DNA of 64,000 nucleotides, taken from NCBI RefSeq assembly GCF_006440675.2, contig NZ_CP083951.1, positions 1,240,001-1,304,000 of the forward strand. The letters are read 5' to 3'. The position numbers and the translations under genes are program-made. This stretch comes from Mesorhizobium sp. B2-8-5 (GTDB lineage Bacteria > Pseudomonadota > Alphaproteobacteria > Rhizobiales > Rhizobiaceae). This document shows, piece after piece, positions 7,654 to 18,572 of this stretch; position 1 is the first letter of the stretch, and each line of letters begins with the position of its first letter. The notes under the pieces were generated by a model. That model was given only the letters and a program-made list of their open reading frames with translations, made no database searches and was not told the origin of the DNA.

Positions 7654-9000
7654 ATGTCCGTTGCCTTCGACGCAGTGCCAGCAGCTTCCCCCGCCAATCC
7701 CCGCTCCAGGGTGATCCTGGCGAGCCTCATAGGCACCACGATCGAGTTCTACGATTTCTATGTCTATGCCACGGCGGCGGTGCTCGTGTTCCCGCATCTG
7801 TTCTTCCCCTCCGGCAACGACACGACGGCGCTGCTCGCCTCATTCGCGGTGTTCGGCGCGGCCATGATCGCGCGGCCGCTGGGCGCGATCTTCTTCGGCC
7901 ATCTCGGCGACCGGCGCGGCCGCAAGATCACGCTGGTCGGCGCGCTGCTCACCATGGGCCTGGCGACATTCCTGATCGGCCTGCTCCCGACCTATGCGAG
8001 CACTGGATGGCTGGCGCCGGCCCTTCTGGTGGTGCTGCGCCTCGCTCAGGGTTTTGCCCTCGGCGGAGAGTGGAGCGGCGCGGCGCTGGTCGCGACCGAG
8101 AACGCGCCGAAGGGCAAGCGCGCCGTCTACGGCACTTTTCCGCAATTGGGCGCGCCGATCGGCTTCATCATCGCCAACGGCCTGTTCCTGATCATCGCCG
8201 CCATGTTGCCCTCGGACGACCCCTCGCGGCCTTCCATGGCCTTCCTGTCCTGGGGCTGGCGCATCCCGTTCCTGTTTTCGCTGATCATGGTGGCCATCGG
8301 CCTCTGGGTGCGGCTGAACCTCGTCGAAAGCGCCGCCTTCGACAACACCGTGCGCGCCGGCAAGGTCAGGAAGATGCCGTTGGCCTCGGTCGTCAACACG
8401 CATTGGAAAGAGCTCGTCCTCGGCACGTTCTACATGCTCGCCACCTATGTGCTGTTCTACCTGATGACGACGTTTTCGCTGAGCTACGGCCGCGCCGCGC
8501 CCTCGGCCGCCGTGCCCGGCCTCGGCTATGGCTACACGACCTTCGTGCTGATGATGATCATCGGCGTGGTCTTCTTCGGCGTCTTCACCATGGTCTCGGG
8601 GCCCTGGGCCGATCGCTGGGGCCGGCGCCGCACGCTGATCTGGATCACCATCGCCATCGCGATCTTCGGGCTGTCATGGGTGCCGATGCTGCATGCCGGC
8701 ACGGTCGGCGTCATGGCTTGGCTCATCATCGGCTTCAGCCTGATGGGCATGACCTTCGGCCCGATGGGAGCGCTGTTGCCTGAACTTTTCCCGGCCAATG
8801 TGCGCTACACCGGCTCGGGCATTTCCTACAACGTGTCGTCCATCCTCGGCGCCGCGGTCGCGCCTTTCATCGCCGTGGCGCTGTGGAGCACGGGCGGCGG
8901 GCCTCTCTGGGTCGGCGTCTATCTCTCGGCCATGGCGGTGCTCACGCTGGTCGCCCTGCTGATCGGGCGCGAGACCAAGGATGTTGACATCAACCGCTAG
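7654..9000 (+). CDS. MFS transporter, metabolite:H+ symporter (MHS) type
   Basis: A 448-residue inner-membrane transporter with about twelve hydrophobic helices. The N-terminal IGTTIEFYDFYVYATAA segment is the hallmark of the MHS branch (citrate, shikimate, proline/betaine and similar symporters). GHLGDRRGRK is the loop 2-3 motif, and RLAQGFALGGEWSGA is the helix 4 signature. ATG 7654 begins the family-like sequence; the frame is open further upstream without similarity. First gene of a run with FUSC, DUF1656 and HlyD genes, so its substrate may be the same aromatic or organic acid that the efflux part handles. The substrate cannot be read from sequence. Confidence 0.88.
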   Translation: MSVAFDAVPAASPANPRSRVILASLIGTTIEFYDFYVYATAAVLVFPHLFFPSGNDTTALLASFAVFGAAMIARPLGAIFFGHLGDRRGRKITLVGALLTMGLATFLIGLLPTYASTGWLAPALLVVLRLAQGFALGGEWSGAALVATENAPKGKRAVYGTFPQLGAPIGFIIANGLFLIIAAMLPSDDPSRPSMAFLSWGWRIPFLFSLIMVAIGLWVRLNLVESAAFDNTVRAGKVRKMPLASVVNTHWKELVLGTFYMLATYVLFYLMTTFSLSYGRAAPSAAVPGLGYGYTTFVLMMIIGVVFFGVFTMVSGPWADRWGRRRTLIWITIAIAIFGLSWVPMLHAGTVGVMAWLIIGFSLMGMTFGPMGALLPELFPANVRYTGSGISYNVSSILGAAVAPFIAVALWSTGGGPLWVGVYLSAMAVLTLVALLIGRETKDVDINR

Positions 9001-9048
9001 CCAACCGTGGCGCCCGCCAGTGAGCAGGCGGGCGCGAGAGCCAAACCC

Positions 9049-11094
9049 ATGACGCTTCCCTCCTGGCAGGACTGGCTGTTTTCGATCAAGGCGTTCCTCG
9101 CCTCGATGCTGGCGCTCTATATAGCGCTTTCGTTCGATCTGCCGCGGCCATACTGGGCCATGGCCGCCGTCTATGTGGTGGCCAATCCGCTTGCCGGCGC
9201 GACCTCGTCCAAAGGGCTCTACCGCGCGCTCGGCACGCTGATCGGCGCGGCCGGGGCCGTCCTGCTGTTGCCGACCTTCGTCAATTCGCCGCTCTTGATG
9301 AGCATCGCCGTGGCGCTGTGGACAGGGGTTCTGCTCTACATCTCGATGCTCGACCGCACGCCGCGCAGCTATGTCTTCATGCTCGCCGGCTATTCGCTGC
9401 CGCTGATCGCGCTGCCGGCCGTCGATGCGCCGCAGACGATCTTCGACATCGCCTCGGCGCGCAGCCAGGAGATCATCCTCGGCATCGTCTGCGCCAGCTT
9501 GGTGGCGCAGCTGGTGTTCCCGATCGGGCTATCTTCCCTGATGTCGTCGCGTATCTCCACTTGGCTGGGCGACGCCGCCCAGTGGGCCGGTGAAATCCTG
9601 CGCGGCGAGGGCGCTGCGCGGCCGGCGCCTCCGGTCCGGCAGAAGCTGGCATCCGACATTTCCGGCTTCGACATCCTCATCAGCCAACTCGGATACGATC
9701 ACCAGACGCACGGGCTTACGCGGCAGGCGCGGCAATTGCGCGGGCGTCTCATGCTGCTGCTTCCCCTGCTTTCCTCGCTCGATGACCGGCTTCATGAACT
9801 GAGATCGCAGGACCGGGTGCTGCGCGACGATCTCATCGCCCTGCTCGACGATGTCGGGTGCTGGCTGCAGGCCGTGGCCGATCCTGACCGCGCCGTCGCG
9901 CTGCGTTCGCGCATCGCCGATCTGCGTCCGCCTGCCTATGCCGTTGACTGGAAGAGCCTGATCCTAGACAGCGCGCTCGCCCGGCTGCGCGAGATCGTCG
10001 ATGCCTGGCACGATTGCCTCGTCCTGAAGAAGCAGATCGCGACCGGCGAATCCAGCGGTGAAAAGCTTGCTTTCCGCCGGCGCCGGACCTTCTCGCGCAC
10101 CCGCCATCACGATTATGGAATGCTGTTCTTCTATGCCGCTTCGGTGATCGTCGCCGTCCTGATTGCCTTCGCCCTGTGGATCTACTCGGGCTGGGCCGAA
10201 GGCTCCGGATTCGTGCTGATGGTGGCGGTCGCCTGCTCGTTCTTCGCGGCGACCGACCGGCCCGCGCCGCTTCTCCTGTCGATGTTCATCTGGTGCACGG
10301 CGAGCCTTGTGGTCACCGCGGCCTATCAGTTCGCCATCCTGCCCTCGATCCAGAGCTTTCCGTTGCTGGTTCTCGTGCTGGCGCCGCCGTTCCTTGTGCT
10401 CGGCACTATCATTCCAAGGCCTCAGCTCAACATGCTGGCGATGCTGCTCACCGTGAACACGGCGTCGTTCATCGCGCTCAGCGACAGGTTTTCCGCCGAT
10501 TTCACCTCCTTCGCGGGCGGTGGGCTCGCCGCGCTCGCCGGCGTCGGTTTCGCGCTTGTGTGGACGCTGGTGGTCCGGCCTTTCGGTGGCGAGATCGCCG
10601 CCCGGCGACTGGTGCATGCCGGCTGGTCCGACCTTGCCCAGCTTGCCGCGGGCGAGCGCGCCGAGGACCAGCGCAGGCTCGCGGGGCGCATGCTCGATCG
10701 CCTCGGGCAACTCGTTCCCCGGCTCGCATCCATGGAAAACAAGGAGCTGTCGACGATCGACGGCTATGCGGAAATCAGGCTGGGGCTGAACATCGTGGAG
10801 TTGCAGCGGCTGCGCAACCGGCTCACCTCGGACGAAAGGACAGCGGTCGGCGAGGTTCTGTCCGCCATTGCCGTGCTGTTCAAGGAGCGGCTCCGGCTCG
10901 GCGAGCCTGTTGCGGCGTCACCGGGGCTGCGCGAACGCATCGACGCCGCGCTCGCCCTCGTCGCGGGCCGTCAGGCCGCGCCGGCGCGGCGATCCGTCGA
11001 CGCGCTGGTCGGGCTGCGGCGCGCGCTGTTCCGAAACGCCGCGCCACCCGTTCATTCGACAGTGCCGGAGCCGATGCTCCTGGTAGCGGAGTAG
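9049..11094 (+). CDS. FUSC family transporter (AaeB-like aromatic acid exporter)
   Basis: A 681-residue inner-membrane protein with two blocks of about six hydrophobic helices, at roughly residues 5-165 and 360-500. Each block is followed by a long cytoplasmic helical segment, which is the fusaric acid resistance/AaeB layout. It probably exports aromatic carboxylic acids together with the HlyD-type protein encoded downstream. I chose ATG 9049 (MTLPSWQDW), where family-like sequence begins; a GTG at 9007 would add 14 residues. It follows the MHS gene closely and sits 4 bp before the DUF1656 gene, so one transcript is likely. Confidence 0.88.
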   Translation: MTLPSWQDWLFSIKAFLASMLALYIALSFDLPRPYWAMAAVYVVANPLAGATSSKGLYRALGTLIGAAGAVLLLPTFVNSPLLMSIAVALWTGVLLYISMLDRTPRSYVFMLAGYSLPLIALPAVDAPQTIFDIASARSQEIILGIVCASLVAQLVFPIGLSSLMSSRISTWLGDAAQWAGEILRGEGAARPAPPVRQKLASDISGFDILISQLGYDHQTHGLTRQARQLRGRLMLLLPLLSSLDDRLHELRSQDRVLRDDLIALLDDVGCWLQAVADPDRAVALRSRIADLRPPAYAVDWKSLILDSALARLREIVDAWHDCLVLKKQIATGESSGEKLAFRRRRTFSRTRHHDYGMLFFYAASVIVAVLIAFALWIYSGWAEGSGFVLMVAVACSFFAATDRPAPLLLSMFIWCTASLVVTAAYQFAILPSIQSFPLLVLVLAPPFLVLGTIIPRPQLNMLAMLLTVNTASFIALSDRFSADFTSFAGGGLAALAGVGFALVWTLVVRPFGGEIAARRLVHAGWSDLAQLAAGERAEDQRRLAGRMLDRLGQLVPRLASMENKELSTIDGYAEIRLGLNIVELQRLRNRLTSDERTAVGEVLSAIAVLFKERLRLGEPVAASPGLRERIDAALALVAGRQAAPARRSVDALVGLRRALFRNAAPPVHSTVPEPMLLVAE

Positions 11095-11098
11095 ATAC

Positions 11099-11308
11099 AT
11101 GCAGAACGATATCAGCATTGGCGGTGTCTATCTGCCGGGGCTTCTGGTCGCGATGCTGGCGGCCTTCGTGGTGGCCCGGATCGTCTGGCAGGTGCTGTCG
11201 TGGACCGGCCTCTATTCGTTTGTCTGGCACCGGGCGCTTTTCAACCTCGCGCTGTACATCCTCATCCTCGGGGCAATGTCCTCGCTCTCAAATCGGCTGT
11301 TCTCATGA
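11099..11308 (+). CDS. DUF1656 small membrane protein (AaeX-like)
   Basis: A 69-residue protein with two hydrophobic helices, around residues 12-33 and 45-62. It matches the DUF1656/AaeX proteins that accompany FUSC and HlyD genes in aromatic acid efflux operons. Its stop overlaps the start of the HlyD gene (ATGA), which points to translational coupling. It is presumably a small subunit or assembly factor of the exporter; the family's role is not established. Confidence 0.85.
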   Translation: MQNDISIGGVYLPGLLVAMLAAFVVARIVWQVLSWTGLYSFVWHRALFNLALYILILGAMSSLSNRLFS

Positions 11309-12186
11309 AATACCGTCTTCTTCGACTGACCGGCAGGGTCCTCGTCACGGCCGCCGTCGTCGCCGTCGCCTGCGTCGCCGCCTGGAAGCTGTGGGACGAC
11401 AACATGAGTGCCCCATGGACGCGCGACGCGCATGTGCGCGCCGATGTCGTCGGCGTCACGCCGGACGTCTCAGGTCTCGTGGCCGAGGTCCTGGTCAAGG
11501 ACAACCAGGCGGTCAGGAAGGGCGACGTGCTGTTCCAGGTCGACCGCCAGCGCTTTGCCGTCGCCCTTGTGCAGGCGCAGGCGGTGGTGGAGGGCCGACA
11601 GGCGACGCTCGACCAGGCGAGGAGAAACCTGGAACGTCTGAAACGCCTGACAGCCTCGGCGGTCAGCGTCCAGCAGATCGAGGAGGCGCAATCGAGCGTG
11701 GCCGAGGCGGAGTCGGAAAGCCTGCAGGCAAGCGCTGCGCGCGACCTGGCGCAGCTCAATCTCGACCGCGCGCAAGTCAGGGCGCCGGTCAACGGCATCA
11801 TCACCAATCTCAGCCTTCGCCCTGGCGACTATGTCACGACGGGCGCGGCCACGATGGCGCTGGTCGACACCGACACGGTCCGCATCGACGGCTATTTCGA
11901 GGAGACGAAACTGCCGCGCATCGAGGTCGGCGCCAGGGCGTCGATCCGACCGATGGGATGGAAATCGTCACTGTCGGGCCATGTCGCAAGCATTGCCGCC
12001 GGCATCGAGGACCGCGAACGCACCTCCGGGACGCTGCTGGCGGACATCAACCCGACCTTCACCTGGGTGCGGCTGGCGCAGCGCGTTCCGGTGCATATCG
12101 TGCTCGACGGCGACGCCGCCACCAAGGCGAGGCTGGTCGTCGGAACCTCCGCGACAGTGACCATCGACCGGGCGGCCGCCGACTGA
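11305..12186 (+). CDS. HlyD family periplasmic adaptor (AaeA-like)
   Basis: A 293-residue membrane fusion protein. One N-terminal membrane anchor (about residues 10-28) is followed by the first lipoyl half (VSGLVAEVLVKDNQAVRKGDVLFQVD), a coiled-coil hairpin rich in Ala, Gln and Glu, and the second lipoyl half (VRAPVNGIITNLSLRPGDYV). A beta-barrel domain ends the protein. It should link the FUSC protein to the periplasm or outer membrane. No outer-membrane channel gene lies nearby. The start ATG 11305 overlaps the DUF1656 stop; it is the last gene of the operon. Confidence 0.9.
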   Translation: MKYRLLRLTGRVLVTAAVVAVACVAAWKLWDDNMSAPWTRDAHVRADVVGVTPDVSGLVAEVLVKDNQAVRKGDVLFQVDRQRFAVALVQAQAVVEGRQATLDQARRNLERLKRLTASAVSVQQIEEAQSSVAEAESESLQASAARDLAQLNLDRAQVRAPVNGIITNLSLRPGDYVTTGAATMALVDTDTVRIDGYFEETKLPRIEVGARASIRPMGWKSSLSGHVASIAAGIEDRERTSGTLLADINPTFTWVRLAQRVPVHIVLDGDAATKARLVVGTSATVTIDRAAAD

Positions 12187-12259
12187 AAACCCGACGATCG
12201 GGTCACTCACCAAGCTGTGGCTGCGACCAGCTTACCGCCAATCGATCTGCTTGAGCCGG

Positions 12260-12781
12260 CTAACGCCAAAGGCACACCCGGACGTCATTTCCAACGTAGC
12301 AGGCGCCTTCGCGGTGAAGCTCTCCCCAATCTTTTCCGTCGCCGTGCGTGTCGCGAATATCCCCGTTCGCATAGCCCGCCCAAAGATCGCCGTCCTTGTA
12401 GACAACGGCCCAGTAATCCTTGGACATTTCACCGGCCCCGCTATGCGTGTCGGGATAGTCGATACTCGCAAATACCTGATGAGGTCCCTGGATGTTGAAA
12501 TCGCCGCCCTGCTCGATCTGATAGGAGCATTTTCCGGAGATGCGGGTCTGACCATGAACGACAAGCAGGCAGCGGCCCCATTTGTAACCGCTCGGCAAAC
12601 GATGCTGTGGTTGCGCATGCGAAGGCGAAACGGAAAAAGCAATTGCCAGGGCAGCCGCGATGGTTCGACCAATCAACAGCCGATCCGAAGAGCGACCGGG
12701 ACACAGTTGGATTTCGCCCAGCGCGCATATCGAACGATCCTTCGCAGGATGATCCCCTGAGATCATATTATTATCGACCAT
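12260..12781 (-). CDS. Hypothetical secreted protein
   Basis: I do not recognise the family. The mature part is small, rich in Gly, Asp and aromatic residues, and contains four Cys (in GRCLLVV, GKCSY, GACYVG and VCLWR) that could form two disulfides. A signal-peptide-like segment, IGRTIAAALAIAFS ending SHAQ, starts only about 35 residues in. The true start may therefore be a TTG near 12676 and not the ATG at 12781, and no clear ribosome site supports the upstream ATG. It faces the end of the efflux operon and has no evident partner. Confidence 0.55.
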   Translation of the reverse strand: MVDNNMISGDHPAKDRSICALGEIQLCPGRSSDRLLIGRTIAAALAIAFSVSPSHAQPQHRLPSGYKWGRCLLVVHGQTRISGKCSYQIEQGGDFNIQGPHQVFASIDYPDTHSGAGEMSKDYWAVVYKDGDLWAGYANGDIRDTHGDGKDWGELHREGACYVGNDVRVCLWR

Positions 12782-12964
12782 GGTCGGATTTCTGTCACGC
12801 GTATGTGTGCTGCTTCACGACCCGGGTATGGATCGATCGAAACGCGGTCTGGACTCGAGGCGTTCTTAAGTCGGGCGAGCCCTACTTCGCTAAAGCTTCG
12901 GAGGGCATCCTGCTTCGCACGAAGGATCGTGCTTATCCTGCGAAGCTCGAAGAGCGAAGCAAGA

Positions 12965-13054
12965 TGGCGGAGAGGGAGGGATTCGAACCCCCGATACCCT
13001 TGCGAGTATGCCGCATTTCGAGTGCGGTGCATTCGACCACTCTGCCACCTCTCC
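12965..13054 (-). tRNA. tRNA-Ser (anticodon CGA)
   Basis: On the minus strand a full class II tRNA can be folded. The acceptor stem GGAGAGG pairs with CCTCTCC, the discriminator is G, and CCA is encoded. The anticodon stem CCGCA/TGCGG encloses the loop CTCGAAA, so the anticodon is CGA, reading UCG as serine. A long variable arm (ATACTCGCAAGGGTAT) follows, and the T arm holds GGTTCGAATCC. The long variable arm and anticodon agree on serine. Confidence 0.95.
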
Positions 13055-13379
13055 GCGAGGTCATGGTCGGCCGTTGCCGGCGCGGCGCACTAGATAACGG
13101 CTGACTGCTGGAGTTACAAGGCCCTATTCGACCGATTTCCAGCTTCCGCGAAAAGCGGCGGAGAGGGGACGGGCCGATATTTGCCGGCAACGTCGCTCAA
13201 TGTATCTCCAGGGGCGGCCCGCTTGCCTTGACTCCGGCGCAACCTTCGGTTAGGGACAGCCCGCATTCGGCGTGGAGGCTCTTCCGCGCCGCTTGTTTTT
13301 TGAACCCGCAGACTGACAAAAAGACGGCCGAACCGCCGACGCGGTTCATCGAGGCCGACCGAACAGCGAAAGGCAAAAA
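13055..13379. other. Leader region of rplU
   Basis: About 325 bases between the tRNA and rplU with no supported gene. The base composition drops towards AT just before rplU (poly-T and poly-A runs around 13288-13325), as expected for a ribosomal protein leader. I could not identify a convincing promoter or an L21-type regulatory fold by eye. Confidence 0.4.
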
Positions 13380-14102
13380 ATGTTCGCAGTCATCAAAACG
13401 GGCGGCAAGCAGTATCGCGTCGCCGCCAACGATCTCCTGAAGATCGAGAAACTCGAAGCCAAGGTCGGCGATATCGTCGAGATCGGCAACGTGCTCGCGC
13501 ATGGCGAGGGCGAGAATGTCACCTTCGGCGCGCCGTTCGTCGATGGTGCTCTGGTCACGGCGGAAGTCGTCGAGCAGGGCAAGAACCGCACCGTCATCGC
13601 TTTCAAGAAGCGCCGCCGCCAGAATTCGCGCCGCAAGATCGGCCACCGCCAGCTTCTGACCACCGTCAGGATCGCCGAGATCCTGCTGGGTGGCGCCAAG
13701 CCGTCGAAGAAGGCCGCCGCCAAGCCGGAGGCCAAGGCCGAGGCAAAGGCTCCCGAAGCCAAGGCGGAAGTCGCCGCCGAGGCGAAGGCCGAAGCCGCGC
13801 CGAAGGAGCCGAAAGCCAAGAAGGAACCCAAGGCAGAGGCCGCTCCGAAGGAAGAGGCTAAGGCCGAGACCGTCGCCGCGCCGCTGTTCAAGGCGCCGAA
13901 GGGCGAGCCGGACGACCTGACCGTGATCAAGGGCATCGGCCCGGTCGCGGCGAAGGACCTCGCCGAGCAGGGCATCGTCACCTTCGCGCAGCTCGCCAAG
14001 CTCTCCGACAAGGATGTCGCCAAGATCGACGAGCACATGCCGTTCAGCGCCGACCAGATCAAGGACTGGCGCGAGCAGGCCAAGGAACTGGCGAAGAAGT
14101 AA
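13380..14102 (+). CDS. rplU: 50S ribosomal protein L21 with long C-terminal helix-hairpin-helix extension
   Basis: Residues 1 to about 103 are a normal L21 ([14 protein letters not shown], then [17 protein letters not shown]), a 23S rRNA-binding protein of the large subunit. The protein is 240 residues long, against about 103 in most bacteria. A linker of roughly 70 residues rich in Ala, Lys, Glu and Pro follows. It ends in a helix-hairpin-helix domain starting [21 protein letters not shown]. The same domain ends LivG in this window. Such extended L21 proteins are, as far as I know, usual in Rhizobiales. It heads the rplU-rpmA pair; ATG 13380 starts exactly at the conserved N terminus. Confidence 0.95.
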   Translation: MFAVIKTGGKQYRVAANDLLKIEKLEAKVGDIVEIGNVLAHGEGENVTFGAPFVDGALVTAEVVEQGKNRTVIAFKKRRRQNSRRKIGHRQLLTTVRIAEILLGGAKPSKKAAAKPEAKAEAKAPEAKAEVAAEAKAEAAPKEPKAKKEPKAEAAPKEEAKAETVAAPLFKAPKGEPDDLTVIKGIGPVAAKDLAEQGIVTFAQLAKLSDKDVAKIDEHMPFSADQIKDWREQAKELAKK

Positions 14103-14202
14103 TTCTTCCGGCGACGATCGTCGCCGGTACGGGACTTGAAACGGAACGCGAACGCGTTCATAAGACCATTCAAGCGCCTCAGGGCGCATCGGAGTTAGTC
14201 AA

Positions 14203-14472
14203 ATGGCACACAAGAAAGCTGGCGGTTCGTCGCGCAATGGTCGCGATTCGCACTCCAAGCGTCTGGGCGTGAAGAAGTTCGGCGGCGAAGCCGTCGTCGC
14301 CGGCAACATCATCATCCGCCAACGCGGCACGACCTGGCATCCGGGCACCAATGTTGGCATGGGCACGGACCACACCCTTTTTGCGCTCGACGCCGGCGCA
14401 GTCACCTTCAACAAAAAAGCCAACGGCCGAACCTACGTATCGGTGAACCCGATTACCAAAGCAGCGGAGTAG
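14203..14472 (+). CDS. rpmA: 50S ribosomal protein L27
   Basis: An 89-residue L27, which reaches the peptidyl transferase centre with its N terminus. The sequence starts [16 protein letters not shown] and contains [10 protein letters not shown] and HPGTNVGMG, all conserved. The N terminus has no Firmicutes-type cleavable extension. It lies 100 bp after rplU and is followed by an intrinsic terminator at 14541-14575, so rplU-rpmA probably form one short transcript. Confidence 0.98.
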   Translation: MAHKKAGGSSRNGRDSHSKRLGVKKFGGEAVVAGNIIIRQRGTTWHPGTNVGMGTDHTLFALDAGAVTFNKKANGRTYVSVNPITKAAE

Positions 14473-14540
14473 CCGGTTCCGCACCATAACACCGGCGCCC
14501 ATCTCGGGAACCGGTGTCTGGCCAGGCCAGGAAAAGGATC

Positions 14541-14575
14541 AGGAGAGATGGGCTTGCCCTCTCTCCTTTTTCATT
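14541..14575 (+). terminator. Rho-independent terminator of rplU-rpmA
   Basis: AGGAGAG (14541-14547) pairs with CTCTCCT (14561-14567), with GGG/CCC continuing the stem towards a CTTG loop. A T-rich tract (TTTTTCATTTTT) follows directly. This is a classic intrinsic terminator shape placed between rpmA and the acetyltransferase gene. Confidence 0.8.
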
Positions 14576-14597
14576 TTTCTTTGCCCTGGAGGACTAA

Positions 14598-15185
14598 ATG
14601 GTTGCCGAAGCGGAAGATACCGAAGACGAAAGTTACGCGATCGATTGCCCGGTGCTGGCCACCGAGCGGCTGGTCATGCGCGCCCCGCGCGAGAGCGATC
14701 TCGAGCAACTCGTCACGCTTGCCGACAACCGGCATGTCGCCGAAATGCTGGCCCGCATGCCGCATCCCTACGGCGAAGCCGAGGGCCGCACCTTCCTTGC
14801 CATGGCGGCGTCGCGTCGCGCCGGCATCGTCTATGCGCTCACCCTTGCCGGCACCGGCACCTTCGTCGGCTGCGCGGGCTTGAACACCACCGATCGCGGA
14901 CTGGAGCTCGGCTACTGGATCGGCGAACCCTACTGGAAGCGCGGTTATGCGACGGAGGCCGCGCATGCGCTGGTCGACCTCGCGTTCCAGAACACTTCGA
15001 TTCAGGTGCTGCATGCCTCGACCCGGGTGATCAATCCGGCCTCGCGCCGGGTCATCCACAAATGCGGCTTCCAGTATGCCGGCCAGGGCATGCTGAACTC
15101 GATCGTCGCCGGCCAGGTGCCGGTCGAGCGCTACCGGCTCGACAGGAAGACCTGGACCAGTCTCCGCAACTGGGTCCACTTCTAG
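14598..15185 (+). CDS. GNAT family N-acetyltransferase (RimJ/RimL-like)
   Basis: A 195-residue acetyltransferase of the RimJ/RimL group, which uses acetyl-CoA to modify protein N termini or small amines. Typical pieces are LATERLVMRAPRESDLEQLV at the N terminus, LELGYWIGEPYWKRGYATEAA (acetyl-CoA loop) and NPASRRVIHKCGFQY near the C terminus. GGAGGAC just before ATG 14598 is a good ribosome site. Its place between rpmA and obgE is common in rhizobia. The substrate is unknown. Confidence 0.9.
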   Translation: MVAEAEDTEDESYAIDCPVLATERLVMRAPRESDLEQLVTLADNRHVAEMLARMPHPYGEAEGRTFLAMAASRRAGIVYALTLAGTGTFVGCAGLNTTDRGLELGYWIGEPYWKRGYATEAAHALVDLAFQNTSIQVLHASTRVINPASRRVIHKCGFQYAGQGMLNSIVAGQVPVERYRLDRKTWTSLRNWVHF

Positions 15186-15195
15186 GCATATTGAA

Positions 15196-15313
15196 ATTCA
15201 GGTGAGGCCGGCCTGCAAATGCCGGCTTCCTGCGCTTCCGGTGCTCACGTACTTTACGCACGCTCCGCTCCGGTTCTCGGTAGCCATCATTTTCGGCTCG
15301 GCCTGACCTGAAT
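15196..15313. repeat. Dispersed palindromic repeat, copy 1
   Basis: The element opens with ATTCAGGTGAGGCCG and closes with CGGCCTGACCTGAAT, nearly perfect inverted ends. The interior (GGCCTGCAAATGCCGGCTTCC, CTTCCGGT, CATTTTCGGCTCGG) matches a second copy at 54934-55020. Copy 1 has about 30 extra bases in its middle. It begins 11 bases after the acetyltransferase stop codon. Confidence 0.8.
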
Positions 15314-15348
15314 AGCAACACGCCTAGGCGTCGGCGCTCGAAGGCGAC

Positions 15349-17393
<2,045 letters not shown>

Positions 17394-17398
17394 GACCC

Positions 17399-18538
17399 AT
17401 GAAATCACTGAAATCATACCGGCGCATCACCGTGAAGATCGGTTCGGCGCTGCTCGTCGACCGCGCGACCGGCCTGAAGCGCGACTGGCTGACCTCGCTT
17501 GCCGACGACATTGCGGCGCTTGCCAATACCGGCGCGGAAGTGCTTGTCGTATCCTCAGGAGCCATCGCGCTTGGCCGCACCATTCTCGGCCTCGGCAAAC
17601 GCGCGCTGAAGCTCGAGGAGAGTCAGGCCGCCGCCGCGGTCGGCCAGATCGCGCTTGCCGGCGCCTGGTCGGACGCGCTCGGCAAGGACGGGCTGAAGTC
17701 GGGCCAGATCCTCTTGACGCTTGGCGACACTGAAGAACGCCGCCGCTACCTCAACGCGCGCGCGACGATCTCGACCCTGCTCAAGATGAAGGCGGTGCCG
17801 GTCATCAACGAGAACGACACGGTGGCGACGTCGGAAATCCGCTACGGCGACAACGACCGGCTGGCGGCGCGAGTGGCGACGATGATGGGCGCCGATCTCT
17901 TGGTGCTGCTTTCCGATATCGACGGGCTCTACACGGCGCCGCCGGCTAAGGATCCGCAAGCAAAATTCATCCCCGTGGTCGACCGCATCACGCCGGACAT
18001 CGAGGCGATGGCGGGCGTGGCCGCATCCGAGCTGTCGCGCGGCGGCATGCGCACGAAACTCGACGCCGGCAAGATCGCCAACGCCGCCGGCACCGCCATG
18101 ATCATCACTTCGGGCACCAGGCTGTCGCCGCTGATGGCGATCGAGCGCGGCGAGCGCGCGACCTTCTTCAAGCCGAGCGCCAATCCGGTGAAGGGTTACA
18201 AGACCTGGATCGCCGGGCAGCTCGAGCCGGCAGGCCGGCTCACGGTCGATGCGGGTGCCATCGGCGCGCTCAAATCGGGCAAGTCGCTGCTGCCGGCGGG
18301 CGTTAAACTGGTCAGCGGCAATTTCTCGCGCGGCGACACGGTGGCGATCCTGTCGCCCGAGGGCCGCGAGATCGCGCGCGGCCTTGTTGCCTATGATGCC
18401 GCCGATGCCGTAAGGATCGCGGGCTTGAAGACGGCCGAGATCGAAAACGTGCTCGGCTACGAGGCGCGCTCGGCGATGATCCATCGCGACGACCTTGTGG
18501 TAAGCGTCGGCGGCGACCAAGTATTGGCCGACGACTAG
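17399..18538 (+). CDS. proB: Glutamate 5-kinase
   Basis: The first enzyme of proline synthesis, phosphorylating L-glutamate to glutamyl 5-phosphate. The amino acid kinase domain (about 1-260) shows [43 protein letters not shown] and [17 protein letters not shown]-terminal PUA domain follows (about 280-375). At 379 residues it matches the family. It lies 5 bp after obgE and 34 bp before proA, so obgE-proB-proA is probably one transcript. Feedback inhibition by proline is known for the family. Confidence 0.97.
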   Translation: MKSLKSYRRITVKIGSALLVDRATGLKRDWLTSLADDIAALANTGAEVLVVSSGAIALGRTILGLGKRALKLEESQAAAAVGQIALAGAWSDALGKDGLKSGQILLTLGDTEERRRYLNARATISTLLKMKAVPVINENDTVATSEIRYGDNDRLAARVATMMGADLLVLLSDIDGLYTAPPAKDPQAKFIPVVDRITPDIEAMAGVAASELSRGGMRTKLDAGKIANAAGTAMIITSGTRLSPLMAIERGERATFFKPSANPVKGYKTWIAGQLEPAGRLTVDAGAIGALKSGKSLLPAGVKLVSGNFSRGDTVAILSPEGREIARGLVAYDAADAVRIAGLKTAEIENVLGYEARSAMIHRDDLVVSVGGDQVLADD

Positions 18539-18572
18539 AGCATCGGCCGACGACCAAGCGGAGGGATGAACC

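Noticed and set aside
12763..13190. Several short frames across the tRNA-Ser gene
   Set aside because: They run through the tRNA sequence itself and cannot be real proteins.
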